Source of the DNA: Straminergon stramineum
Taxonomy: Eukaryota; Streptophyta; Bryopsida; Hypnales; Calliergonaceae
NCBI GenBank assembly: GCA_963920665.1
Contig: OY987269.1
Coordinates: 10,666,501 to 10,730,500 of the forward strand
DNA length: 64,000 bases
Direction of reading: 5' to 3'
The notes beneath the pieces are model-generated. The model made no database searches. It had not been told where the DNA came from and saw nothing but the letters and a program-made list of their open reading frames with translations. Position 1 is the first letter of the stretch; each line of letters begins with the position of its first letter. The position numbers were made by a program, and so were the translations under genes. This document shows positions 49,546 through 61,242 of this stretch, in pieces.

Positions 49546-50956
49546 TCAAAACGATTGTAGTACCTAACCCTGATAAGAAGAAATACTTAGAACATCCTCC
49601 AAAATCATTATTAAAAACTCATTATTCACTTTTGGCTGATGTATATTTAGAATTTGGGAATACCATCATTGGAAGCACATCAAGAAATAATTTAAATAGA
49701 CACAAATATACTTGGATTAAAAATTGGGATGACAAAAATAAACTCCTTCAAAAGAAAGCTACAAGACAAAAATAAAGAGGCCTTGGCAAATCATGCACAA
49801 CAATGGTAAAGTTTTGAAGTGCATTTTGTATTTGATACAAATTCTCTTTCATTTTTTCTTCCAAAATCCAAAGTAATTTTAAATTTTTGCAAAAAAATGT
49901 GAATATCAAGACCTACAATAGACAAGTGATTTCATCTCTGAAAAATAAAAGAATATAATTTCCAATCAAATTTAGTGGGAAATCTGTGCATACAAAGCAA
50001 ACAATATCAACGCTCATTTCAAGGTCATAGGCTACTTTAATTGTGCCTATGGAAGAACGACATTTGGTATATACTTCACTGCCTTAATACCGCCTTAATT
50101 CTACTCCCAATACCCGGTTCCATTTACACACACTTCTCCCTATTCACAGCTCCTAGCACTCAAAATATTGGCACAATCAACACAAGGTATGTCAAGAGCT
50201 GCTCTCAAAACTTTGTCGACATACCCACAGTATTTGCCAACAACCAGGCCATCTAAATCTGGGACCAAGCCTCCTCTCCAATCATGCTCAATAAAAGAAA
50301 TCCAATTATAATCCAAATTTTGACTTCATTAGAAGACAATGTGGAAGTTAAAACCAATGAACCTAGTGCAATTATTCAAATTTAAAATCACACTCCAACA
50401 GTCTAAAGCCCGTGAAGGCTCTCTCACACCCTTGCAAGCTCTAAAAAACCAGACAAACTCAAATACTCGTAAGTAGCGTACACTCCTGTGCGCTGCAGTG
50501 CTGAGTTATCAAAATCACCTTGAGACAGCATGCGCAGAGCCTAAGTCAACTGGCACTTGTGATTTGAGCACACCTACTTGGTAAAACGAACAAAACATTT
50601 GAGACCGTTCCTGAACTTGATGCAAATGTTCATGTGCAAAGATACATCTTCTGAAGAATGCAATTGACATGACTCAAAACCTTGCAATGCTGCAAAGTCA
50701 CTTGACATCATTCCACTTGCATGATCAAACCACACTTTGTGTTGTTGATATTAATGACCGTCAAATGATGCAGCAGTACCTTAAATGGAATTTACAATCT
50801 GGCAGATAAATATCTCGCCAATTGTTGTCAAATCACCGGGACAGCACACATGCGTGTGGCGGGTCGACCCTTGTGTCAACGAAAGCGCAGGAGCGCGACG
50901 ACGCCCACCATATCCAGACGAGTCGCCCAGCTTGAAGGCTCGGGATTCCAAAGCTG

Positions 50957-51815
50957 GCCACCACTTAGTGACGTTGGACTTAGCCAGACACCTGCCTGAG
51001 AACTTGCCAACTCTAACCACGCACATTTAGATTAGACTCGCAGTTCGAATCCCCAACCCATGCTCGTGAACACGCCCTTCAACCTGCACAACCCAGCACA
51101 AAAACACAATTCTCTCAAGATCTGTCACGAATCTCACACCCATTCAACCAAAAGATCTTAAGACAGACAACCAACAAATGACCTGAAAATGGCCTCTAAA
51201 TTAACATGGTATCACAAACAAAGAAGCAAGCCGTACTTGCTACGTATACCAAGCATGGCAAGCTCTTCCTCTAAGCGGAATGTGGATCGAAGCCCGACTC
51301 CACTGTACTGTACAATGAAACCCTCGTTCTGGATTAGGCTGCCCTCGTCGCAACTCCAGGGAGCCCATAGCTCTGACTAAACATCATGACCAGCACGAAG
51401 GCAATCGCCACCCAGCAAACAAGATCGAAACACGAAACCAACACTTAACGTAGCGCCCCTGGCACCGACATTCCAAAACCCTTGTCGGAACACAGGAGCT
51501 CCAGAGATTGCTGCTACCTTCAGCACTACTGTAAGAGAAAACTTTCAGGCTGCGGATGAATGCGTGTGGATCTGATGCAGGAGATTCTTAGCACTTAGCA
51601 CGAAGCACTTACCATTGTAACGAGACTCCCATATTCACAAGTTCAACCTTCAAGCCTCTCCCGGAGTTGCAGACTTGCAGAACAAGGGAGAAGATGAACA
51701 GTGTTCACAGCGCGTTAAATTCACGCGGAAACTGTGTGATGAACAGTGCTCAAAGCGCGTCCAACTCACACGCGGAAACTGTTGGACGGACTGTGTGAGG
51801 GTTCGCACGGTCATA
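50957..51815. repeat. Copy B of the dispersed duplication (CpG-rich)
   Basis: Collinear with copy A but GC-richer and longer. It has extra sequence around 51170-51480 and an internal 45-bp tandem duplication (51693-51783). Read on the minus strand it contains acaatggtaagtg, a donor-like site close to 51613, so it could be an old 5' leader of a gene. That is inference only. Confidence 0.65.
51693..51783 (+). repeat. 45-bp tandem duplication
   Basis: Two adjacent units begin gatgaacagtg at 51693 and 51738. Each carries an AGCGCGT core and a CACGCGGAAACTGT end, with a few substitutions between them. Confidence 0.85.
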
Positions 51816-54326
51816 GTTTGTCTGAGCAACTGTAGTACGGAGTAGCTAAGGTCTTACCGTGTCTGGAAGGAGTACTGAGAGCATCCTCAATATAGGCCCT
51901 CCAAATTCGGACACTCTATCCGTACAAATATGACCATGGGTGATGAGGGATGGTTTACTTTTAGTCAACCCCTAAAGTTCCTTGACTATGTTATCACCAA
52001 AAACCTTCAAAAACTGCCATTTCTAATACACATACCAAATTTTTGAAAAATATCATTTTTGGTCACATGTAATCGTAGGATCTTGTGGTACACTAGATTG
52101 AGAAGATGTGGGAAAAAATTCAGAAAACTCCACTATGTAGATTGAAAAATATTAGCATTTGAAGTGACAAGAATCCTTTTGGGGGCTCTCTAAAAAAAAC
52201 AGATGGCTGCACTTCACAAGGTCACATTTGTATGAAACAATGTCCAAAAGAGTGATGCTTTTGTAGATTCATTCTTCAATGCAAGTTGGCTACATGCTTG
52301 AAAATTTTCAAATCATTTGGAAGTGTGCAACATATAGGGAAAAAAAAGTAGGTAGAAAGATGTAGAGAATGATTCAAAATACTAAATTGTTAAGGATTTT
52401 GTTGTGGAATTGAAAATTCCAAATCCGAATGGTTGTAATGCTGTACTAAAAAATCTACATCTAATGTTTTTATTTTTTTCAAAAAATCTTGAAAATTGAG
52501 TTAAATAAAGGACTTCAGAGTTTATTTTAGAGTAGAGAATCTATAATAGCTTGCAAACTAAAACATCTCATAACTTTTGACTTAGTGATCAAAATGGAAT
52601 GATTCAAAGCTTTCTATATATATATAAATCTAGAAAATCAATTTCAAATTTTTAGTTTTGAAAAAAATGAATTTTCCAGATTTGCCCAAACTACCTGAGT
52701 TGAAAAACAAACTATATATTAAGCCATAACTTTTGAGTCATACTTCCAAATGCCTTGAAATTGAGTGCACATGAAAGATATTCTTCATACAAACCTTCTA
52801 TTAAAGTTTGGGCCAAAAACATGGAAATCTCTAGTCACATGTACTTGCCCGAAAAAGTTATATTGCCAAAATATACACCTTGGTCCTTCACGGGTTAAGA
52901 TTGTTCAATAATTTTTGTTGATAATAATATAGAAATAGAGTAAATCCTTCGTCAGAAAAGTGCCATACCTAGAGTAGTGTGAACGTCTTAAAGTGAGGAA
53001 GATAAGCACAAATGACCATATTAGTCTCATTGTTGTATTGTTGTAGCACTTGCTCATATGGATAAACAAGACCATGTAGCATCCTCAACTTGCTCAGAAG
53101 CAACTGTGTGCAAGATGGTACACATGATAAGCGAATAGGGATACAAGCTCATAATGGAATATATGTGAATCAATCTTCCATAAGTAGTCTAATTTATTCG
53201 AAGTGATTACCAAGCATTTTACACATACATGATCTTATGCCATCTTTTTCAATGTCATCAACCTCATTGTAAACCTTCTCTCTTATAACAACTTTCTTGA
53301 GACAATCAAAGTGGTGTCCTTGTCAAAAAAGTAATAGCTATTATCCAAATGCAAAAGATGTACATAGCATGTGATTTGCTCTCTTCCAGAGACTTGAAGA
53401 GGCCTAAAGATTTAACAACATTTTCCTCAAATTCTATATGGGGTATCAATGATCATTAGTCATTAAACCTAAATTCCTTTTGAATTTGGGCAATATTGAT
53501 GCATGTCTAAAAACTAGTACAAGTATAGACAACAACACAATTCTAAGTTTCAATTTAGAGGTAGGTCACATTCCTTGTTGCGAAGTGCAACCAAATCGCC
53601 CTTCATAACAACTCGTCATGGAAGCTTGAGTTATAAAGTGCCCTTTCCAACATTGGAAGGGCCCTATCATCAACATAGAGACCCAATCTCTACTTGGCAA
53701 AAGCATAGGAAGCTTCAACTCCTGAGAGGAGAATTTACCATTCAATTAGAAAGTCTCACTTAAAATGGCAAAGTTTTATAGAATTATACAAAACATAAAT
53801 CTAGATTGTCTTGTCTAAGTTATCAAGAGAGAAAACCATTTGGAAATCACATAACCTTAGCCTCAATAGAACCCATTTCAAGTTGAGGTGGCACTTGAGC
53901 ATTCAAAATGGAGAGAATGGTTATAAATCATAGGCTTCACCTTCTTTACATTTTTATGGGAGTCTCTTTTCACACCCTTATTAAGCATGATTGTTTGAAC
54001 AAGAGCCAACTACCGAGGTTGTATCATAAAAAGGTTTTACTTTCACACTACTTGGTCTATAATGTCAAATCCAAGTATTAAGATAATTTAGTCCCTAACT
54101 TGTTGACTTGTCAGACCAAGGGTCAACCAACGTGAGCCTTCAACGAAAACGTTCAAATTTGAACGAGATTTCAAGAAACAATTTAACATTATCAAAGTGA
54201 AATAATTTTTTGAAGCCTCCTAGCTTTCAAACGTTATTAAGTATCTTGAATTGATCTAGTATCTAATCCACTATGGGCAATTGAAAGATTTGCCAATGTA
54301 AGTTACGAGTGAGATTGCCTACAGCC

Positions 54327-55461
54327 CTATACTTGCGTATGAGGAGCTGTAGGGCAAAGGGGGGGTTGGTCCTTGAACATGAGGGTAGCAAAGGCTAGAG
54401 CAACCGCCATCTTGCCAACCAAGTCGAGGTCTAAGGAGACAACAATGGCGGAGTGACAACTATCGTAGAGGAGGTCGAGATCCTTGGGCCTCTCCAACCA
54501 GTAATGGTTGTTGGGCTTTGCTCCTCCTTCGAGACCCACCTACACCAACAACAATGAATTAAAAAATAGTGTGGCGTCAATTTCCTTTGTTTTCAAGGAA
54601 ACATATAACCAAGTTGCTACTCCAGGAGAGGACTCTGTATTTTTGTTAGTGCAACAACAAAGTTGCAACTGGCTCCATGTGCAACCATATAGCTTATTTC
54701 ACAACATAACAACAAAGTTAGGAGAGACTCTTCACTCTAGAATTCATTTCAATGCTTGCCTACGTATCCCGAAGAGCAAGATTATCCATTTTCTGTTTCA
54801 GCATTGGTGTCAAAACTCTGTACTTTAATAGTGTAATGTCAACACTTTGCAAAAGTTGTGAAATAATTAACGTTAGTTCAGTTAAACTTCCTTATTCCAT
54901 GCGCCATTTTGACATTTATATTACTTGTTGTGCCATGAAGACGATGTGAATTGAATGTCGTTGTACACCGCAAAGCTAGAACTTCCATCCCCATCCCCAT
55001 CCCTTATCCTCAAAGCATTTCATTTCCTTCCTTTCTCGAGGAACCTCTGCGCCAATTCAGCGACATTGACATTAATTATCAATCTCTTGCAGGAACCCAA
55101 GAGGATCAATCATGCACAAGCACTTGATCGATTAATTTAAGTACCTGACAGTAGATCGTGTCCAGCTGCGATACGTTGAACGTTTCCAGCAGATACTCTG
55201 TGCCCCCACTTATCAACTCCTTGGCATGGTCCAGCTCTTCCATGGTCTGGAACTTGGTTTTGTACTCGATCACACTCCAGCTCACTCAGGAGCGTCATTG
55301 CATAAGCCCCAGTGAATCCAAACTTGATGAGGTTCCGCCCGTGAGGTCCGCTGCTAGCGCACTACAATTATGAATCGCTTACCCGTCTGACATGGCCGAG
55401 AATCCTCGCCAAGGGAACCATATTGCCGGTCTCGCCAAGCCAGGAGCAGAAAGATCACCAG
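54327..55461 (-). pseudogene. 5' fragment of a GH9 endo-1,4-beta-glucanase (KORRIGAN-like) pseudogene
   Basis: Three exon remnants are visible on the minus strand. Exon a (55461-55383) reads PWRGFSAMSDG before GTAAGC. Exon b (~55361-55145) reads NLIKFGFTGAYAMTLLS, then VIEYKTKFQTMEELDHAKEL, then SGGTEYLLETFNVSQLDTIY and CQ before GTACTT. Exon c (54539-54327) reads VGLEGGAKPNNHYWLERPKD, later VGKMAVALAFATLMFKD. These follow the order of plant membrane-type GH9 cellulases (WRGDS..DG; NIKFGFPGAYAMTLLSWSVIEY; ELDHVKELIKWGTDYFLKTF; NDHYCWMRPEDMDY; DLAAEMAAALASASIVFKD). A TGAG duplication near 55281-55288 shifts the frame in the LLSWSVIEY motif. The catalytic DAGD motif before NLIKF is lost (SSGPHGR), and everything after exon c is absent. 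Confidence 0.8.
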
Positions 55462-58400
55462 CTGCAACAAATCAATAAAAAACACGAAAGTTACCATCAG
55501 ATTTTGAATGTCTAAGTCAATCTCAACTATGATTGTTTAGTTGCTTTGACAATGTTCTAACCACTAGTCTGGGGAGTATTTGAGAAAAGCATGTGATTTC
55601 CCTACCCATTGCCAGCTCATCACCATTGATATATAGAGGTTAACCCCTCGTTGCCCAAGGGGACGAAAAGTGTCCTCACATTGTCTCGCAGTCAAATTGA
55701 AAGTGTTGTTACTTTGGCATCCGATTTCCAAATTCAATAAAACTTGTTGGAAAAGTTTAGCATATTAGTCTAGTTTCATTGGTAAAATTTTCAGATCAAT
55801 CCGAAATGTACTGAGTTTTTGAGAGACCTTCGAAGTTCATAGGTTCAATTTGAGCTCACCACATTGCATTCTAATGGCTGCAACTGAAGGGCTTGTAACA
55901 TTTTCATAAAAAAGAAATTCAATAAAATTTGTTGTGTTTGTTCTTCTTAAGATCTAGTTATTGTGGTAACATTTTCATGTCAATCCAAGTTGTTTTGAAT
56001 GTGTGAGAGCAATTCGAAGTTCAAAATGCAAACATTTTTGCATTAGAGTGAATTTCTGGGGCTTATAATTCTTCATACGTGGTCCGTTTTCAATCATTTT
56101 TGATTGAAAAGTTTTACATACTAGTCTAGTTTGTGTGGTTAAAATTTCATACCAATACAAGAGGTAATGAGTGACAGAGAAACATTTTAGTAGAGGGAGG
56201 TTTAGCCATAGATGTGATTTTTTGTTACTTTTTTCACTGGTTTTGACATTTCAAAATAATAGTGCAAATACAATGAATCGATTGAATGATATTTTTTTCA
56301 CCTAAGTGTTTTTCTTTTGGTTTTGAATCACTTTGTAGTTTAAAGTTTTTTCATTTGAGTAGGTTTAGAAATTGAATTTCACCTCCAAATGTGTTTCTAA
56401 GAAAATTTCATCGTCTTTTTTCAAGACTAAAACATTGTTACCTTTCAATCTATATAGTCAAATGACCCCAAATTTGTTTCACACCATCTACAACATGCAC
56501 ACTACAAGATTGTATGGTTGAGATTTTCATACTTCACTGAAATGTAGACTTATAGCACTTGAAAAGCAAAGATGCTCTTACACATGTTTGGACTTTGGGC
56601 GATGAGGGGTTAAATTGACACATTGCTTTTCATTGCCAAAAATGAGAACCACAAGCAATTTTTTCTTTAATTTCTTAGTAACGATATATAATAGTTTGCA
56701 AAACTGAGAAAATTTACTTGAAATCCCCTTGCACTTGAAATACATTCCGCAATGTAACCATTTCACCGGAATCACAAATCAATGCAAAGAGAGGTGAGTT
56801 GAAGCTTACATTTCTGAATATCAAAAAATGCGAGACCCTTCCACAAAACAACAAAGTACTAATCCTACACAGGACCAGATCTTCCATCCTTCTTCACAAA
56901 TTAAGTGATTGTCTTCGAGTAATCAATTTGGGATTGACTCAACTCCTTTGATTTTGTGGTTGAATGCTTGTAGGGAGGTCGTGGTGCTGCTGGGAGTGCC
57001 TCGGTGCTGAGGGACATAACATTATTTACCAATAAGGTAGGGTCTCTTTTGTATCCTTGAAAAGAGGAGCCCTACAGTGAACAAAATTGTCTTATATGTA
57101 ACTCCTCAGCCAACCCCAATCCTTGAATTAAGTGATAAGTCCCTCGCAAGCATCTAACACAGCATAATACCTCCCTAGCATAGAAGACCATTGCCTGATT
57201 ATATAAAGAAGAAATGGGACTTCTCAATTTCAAAAATAATTCACGGCCGGATTGTGTTGGAGGTGATTGACTCACCCCCTTGATTTGTGCATGGATGCTC
57301 CTGGTGAGCCTGGAAGGTCCTCAGCGCCAAGGGACCCCTCCAGGGTCACCATGGGCTTCTAAATTTCAAAAAACATCTCGTGTGGTTTGTGTTTGGGGAT
57401 GATTGATTCCCCTCCCAGGTTCTTCCTCATTGAAATCGCAGGAGACCCATACTAGGACCGCGCCTTAAGAAGTTGTGAATATTGCGAAGCTCGAGGAACT
57501 GCACACAACATTGCACAAAACAAAGCATGCAATCCTTCCTGAGCTTGAGGTGTAAAGGACTGTATGAATTGAAGGTTGTAATATTGAAATCAAATGAAAT
57601 TGCAGAAGCCACACTAAACGAAAGTGGAGATTAGAAGACAGCTTTGTTTGTGCAAGAAACTTTACAATTTATTCAGAAATTAGTAGTATTTGTGAGATGT
57701 TCGCAATTATTGTTCGAGAAGATGGTTTTTGCTAAAAGCAGGATGAAATTCAGCTCACTATAGAGTACTTCAAATGGTGAAAGTATACAGTAGGATTGAA
57801 GGAGAGGAAGCTGATAGGAATACCGTAAATCCACAAGCACTAACCCCGAAACCCTAATCTGGTATTGGAATGTGATCAGTATAGAGAAAAAAAAGCGGAA
57901 ATAAAACTTCAGTAGTTCTTGTGCTTGTGCTTCTTCAACTTTAGAGGAGTTGTTGGGACTCAAAATCGGTCCTGAACTACATCTCCAATGCATATCATTA
58001 CAAATACAGAAGATCTGAGTGGGAAGGAAGTTGGAGGTGAGAACCCTAATATAATGGATTCTCACTTGTGTGTCTTGATGCTTAAACAAGCAATGCTAAC
58101 AGGATTTGTACATGAACTCTTAAACACAAAAAGGGTGACCTACAGACTATGAAGCAAGCCTGGATTCCACGACAATCTCTTGGAACGTCAGAAATTGAAG
58201 AAATAACAAAGACGTAGCTTGTTGGTGAGCTGGTAGTTCTCAAGCAATCAAGTTGTATTGGTACGAATGCCTAGAGGAATGTTGAACCTCTCAAGTAGTG
58301 CTAAAATACCCGTAAATGCCTGAGTCACCAAATTTGGGTGTTGAAAAAACTTCGAAGTTAAATAAAACATTACCAAGTTACTAATTTTAGTTGGCATGTT

Positions 58401-59499
58401 TTTTTTGACAAATTCCTATCTAAGTCTAGTTTTATCTTCAAAAATCTGATTTTGAAAATTAAAGATTATGATTTTTCTATATTAGATTTTATTCAAGGGT
58501 GCCCATTGCAAATCTTGATTTTCTAGTATTAAGGGCTCTTGGAAAAGAGCCTCAAATACGCTAGATCTGGGAGGAAAAATCACATTAGAAATCCATCTTA
58601 TAAAATTGTAGAGTAGATTTTGAGATTGAAGTTGTAAATTGATTGGGATTATGCATGTCATGTCTAGTGTATTTATGACTTCAATTTTAGACTCAACATT
58701 TGAAAATAGGATTGAAAGACTTTGCAATTTTAACACCCTCATGATCAAATATTATAACTTTTCAATTGATAAGTGATTCTTTTGTATTTTCTTTTCTCAT
58801 GTGATCTCTAACATGTTTAGTTTGAATTTGTAAGGTTACAATTTTTTTTAAATTGATAAAACCTATCAACATGTTGACTTTTTGTTCAATTTAGAGAAAA
58901 GTCCAAGAATCTCAAAAAAGGCCTTGGGCATTTAGGGATCACAACAATTCTTTATTATGGTAAAGAATATGCATCTCTTCATTCATTTGTCTTAAAATAG
59001 CCTCTAATAAGGATATGCATTGTCTTTAGCAATTCAAATTTTGTTTTAATCTTATTGACATGATGTTTTGAATTGTTTTTTCCCAATAGTAAGGATGGGG
59101 TGTATCCAGTCTAGTGTCAAAGATTTCAAAAAGATGACTGTGACAATTGCAAGATATATTTTTGACCTCTTCATATTTCACTATTCAGTTCACTCTATGA
59201 CCTCAGTTTTCATGCCTTACTTGGAGATCGGTGTTTTGAAATCACTGATCCTGTTAAATCGTGCTGCACTGTTGTAAGAGTAGACAACACAACCGTCCCC
59301 CGACTTGGTCCATGAAGCTGACTGGATCAGCTCAGAAGCTGCACGTGGAGACAGATTTCAAACACTTGCTCAGAAACAATCAGACGGAGATTTTCCAAAG
59401 AGAATTCTTTATTTATGGAGATTCCTCTTGATTCCACCATTGGTGACATGGAAATGCAATCAACCTTGATATTGATCGATATAGTCATAACATTATTTA
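55462..59499. other. AT-rich gene-poor DNA with diverged local repeats
   Basis: No gene was recognised. Two similar blocks lie near 56930-57020 and 57255-57345 (ttgattgactca, tttgattttgtg/tttgtgcatg, then gcctgg/gagtgcc and tcctcagcgc-like ends). They suggest an old duplication of a GC-richer fragment. All open frames are under 140 codons and lack motifs. Confidence 0.45.
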
Positions 59500-59960
59500 A
59501 GGTAAAACAGCCCATTACGGAACTTTTGCCCATTACGGAACTCTATGAATGAGCCCATTACAGTTTTCTTTTAATTTTTGAGATTTGGGCCACATTCAAT
59601 GTCTTAGCTAACTGGAATGGAGTAATTTGGTACTGCAATAGGAACTTTCAGTTTTTTAGTGTTAGTTCATTGCAGGAAGTGCCTTTTTCAGGTCTTCTGT
59701 GTTAGAAAATATTGTGACTGTAATAGGTAAATAAGATGAGTGTTATGGATCAGTTTTTGTTGGTTTTGGGGTAGTCTACAGGCTGTGATGGGCTGAACAC
59801 TTAAAAAATTCATAACAAATTCACACTTTGTCAAAAAAATATAATTTCAAATGCTCTCACCATTTCTGTCACTTGACTTTCTCTGGAAAAAAAAGTAGAA
59901 AATTTCAGAAATGACAAGAGGGCAAACCCCCCATTTGGTCCGTAATGGGCTATTTTACCT
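59500..59960. mobile_element. MITE copy 1, 461 bp, TA target duplication
   Basis: Left terminus AGGTAAAACAGCCCATTACG; right terminus, read inverted, AGGTAAAATAGCCCATTACG. The ends are about 22 bp with one mismatch, bounded by TA on both sides (59498-59499 and 59961-59962). There is no transposase. The interior matches copy 2 along its whole length. TA target sites and the size point to a Tc1/mariner-derived MITE. Confidence 0.88.
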
Positions 59961-60044
59961 TAGTAGGAGGAGTACGTTTTGACCCTTCTAAAATATTGTG
60001 CACCAAGTCAAATTGAAATCTGAAGCAGAAATTGTATATATGTA

Positions 60045-60765
60045 AGGTAAAACAGCCCATTGTGGTCAGAATTTGGAGTCTGCCCTCATGCCATTGTTGA
60101 AATTTTCAATTTTTTTCCCAAGTAAAGATAAGTGTGAGAAATAGTGAGAGCAATTGAAATTATATTTTTCAGACAAAGTATGAATTTGTTATGAATTTTT
60201 TAAGTGATCTACCTAGAAGAGTTAGTAGGCTACTTGATAACCAACAAAAATTGTATCCAATGAAAAACATTAAATCCTCCATTCAAACTAGACTCCGCAA
60301 GGGCAAATTTACCTTGGGGAAAATACAAGAATTTTTTTTTTTTTGCATATTACTTTTCTTTTGCAAATTCTGAATTCTTGTTTGCAATCAAAGACCCCAA
60401 ATTAGCTAGGAGAGTTCTAGAACATACCCTAGACATGGATCAAAATAGGGGGCATTTTTTACTTTCACCTTCGATTGACACACAAAATTATCCTATGGGG
60501 CCCAATTTGAATTGAGGATTTTAACACCCTGAATATCCAATACACTCATCTTAATCACCTAAAGCAGTCTCAATAATTTCTAATGTAGAAGGCCTTGAAA
60601 AGTCACTTCCTATAATAATTTACACTCAAAAAGTAAAGTGCTCCTAATGAGGTCTCTAATCACTCCATAGGGGTCAAGTTAGACATTGATTATGGCCTAT
60701 AAAAATGTCATGGGATCATTAGATGTCCTCTATGGGTCATCTGACTACAATGGATTGTTTTACCT
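60045..60765. mobile_element. Longer MITE relative, 721 bp, TA target duplication
   Basis: The left end AGGTAAAACAGCCCATTGTG and the inverted right end AGGTAAAACAATCCATTGTA are closely related to those of the two 461-462-bp elements. Both are bounded by TA (60043-60044 and 60766-60767). The interior differs from theirs, so this is a sister element using the same ends. No transposase frame was found. Confidence 0.82.
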
Positions 60766-60778
60766 TACTTCCTAGGTA

Positions 60779-61240
60779 AGGTAAAACAACCCGTTACGGA
60801 CCTTTTACCCATTGCGGACTCCTAAGAATGACCCCACTATAGTTTTCTTTTTGTTATTGAGATTTGGGCCACATTCAATGTCTTAGCTAACTGGAATGGA
60901 GTAATTAGTGACTGCAATAGGAAGTTTTATTTTTTTAGTATTAGTTCATTGTAAGAAGTGCCTTTTTCAGGTCTTCTGTGTTAGAAGAATATTGTGACTG
61001 CAATAGGTGAGTAAGATGAGTGTTATGGATCAGTTTTTGTTGGTTTTGGGGTAGTCTACAGGCTGTGATGGGCTGAACACTTCAAAAATTCATAACGAAT
61101 TCACACTTTTTCGAAAAAAATATAATTTCGAATGCTCTCACCATTTCTATCACTTGACTTTCTGTGGAAAAAAAGTAGAAAATTTCAGAAATGACAAGAG
61201 GGCAAACCCCCCATTTGGTCCATAATGGGCTGTTTTACCT
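60779..61240. mobile_element. MITE copy 2, 462 bp, TA target duplication
   Basis: Same family as the element at 59500-59960. The left end is AGGTAAAACAACCCGTTACG and the inverted right end AGGTAAAACAGCCCATTATG, with TA at 60777-60778 and 61241-61242. The interior is nearly collinear with copy 1 (shared ggccacattcaatgtcttag and gggtagtctacaggctgtga). Confidence 0.88.
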
Positions 61241-61242
61241 TA

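Larger units (their letters stand above)
47917..54326. other. Receptor upstream region and gene-poor DNA
   Basis: About 47.92-48.9 kb is AT-rich and presumably includes the receptor's promoter. A diverged duplication (copies at 48996-49545 and 50957-51815) is listed separately. Around the second copy, 50.8-51.9 kb is unusually GC- and CpG-rich. From 51.9 to 54.3 kb the DNA is AT-rich with scattered open frames; no family could be recognised on either strand. Confidence 0.5.

Noticed and set aside
54958..55080. Open stretch with a possible acceptor reading NVAELAQRFLEKGRK then stop, considered as a 3' exon of the GH9 remnant
   Set aside because: It falls in the interval between GH9 exons b and c and has no GH9 counterpart; exon c joins in the proper family order.
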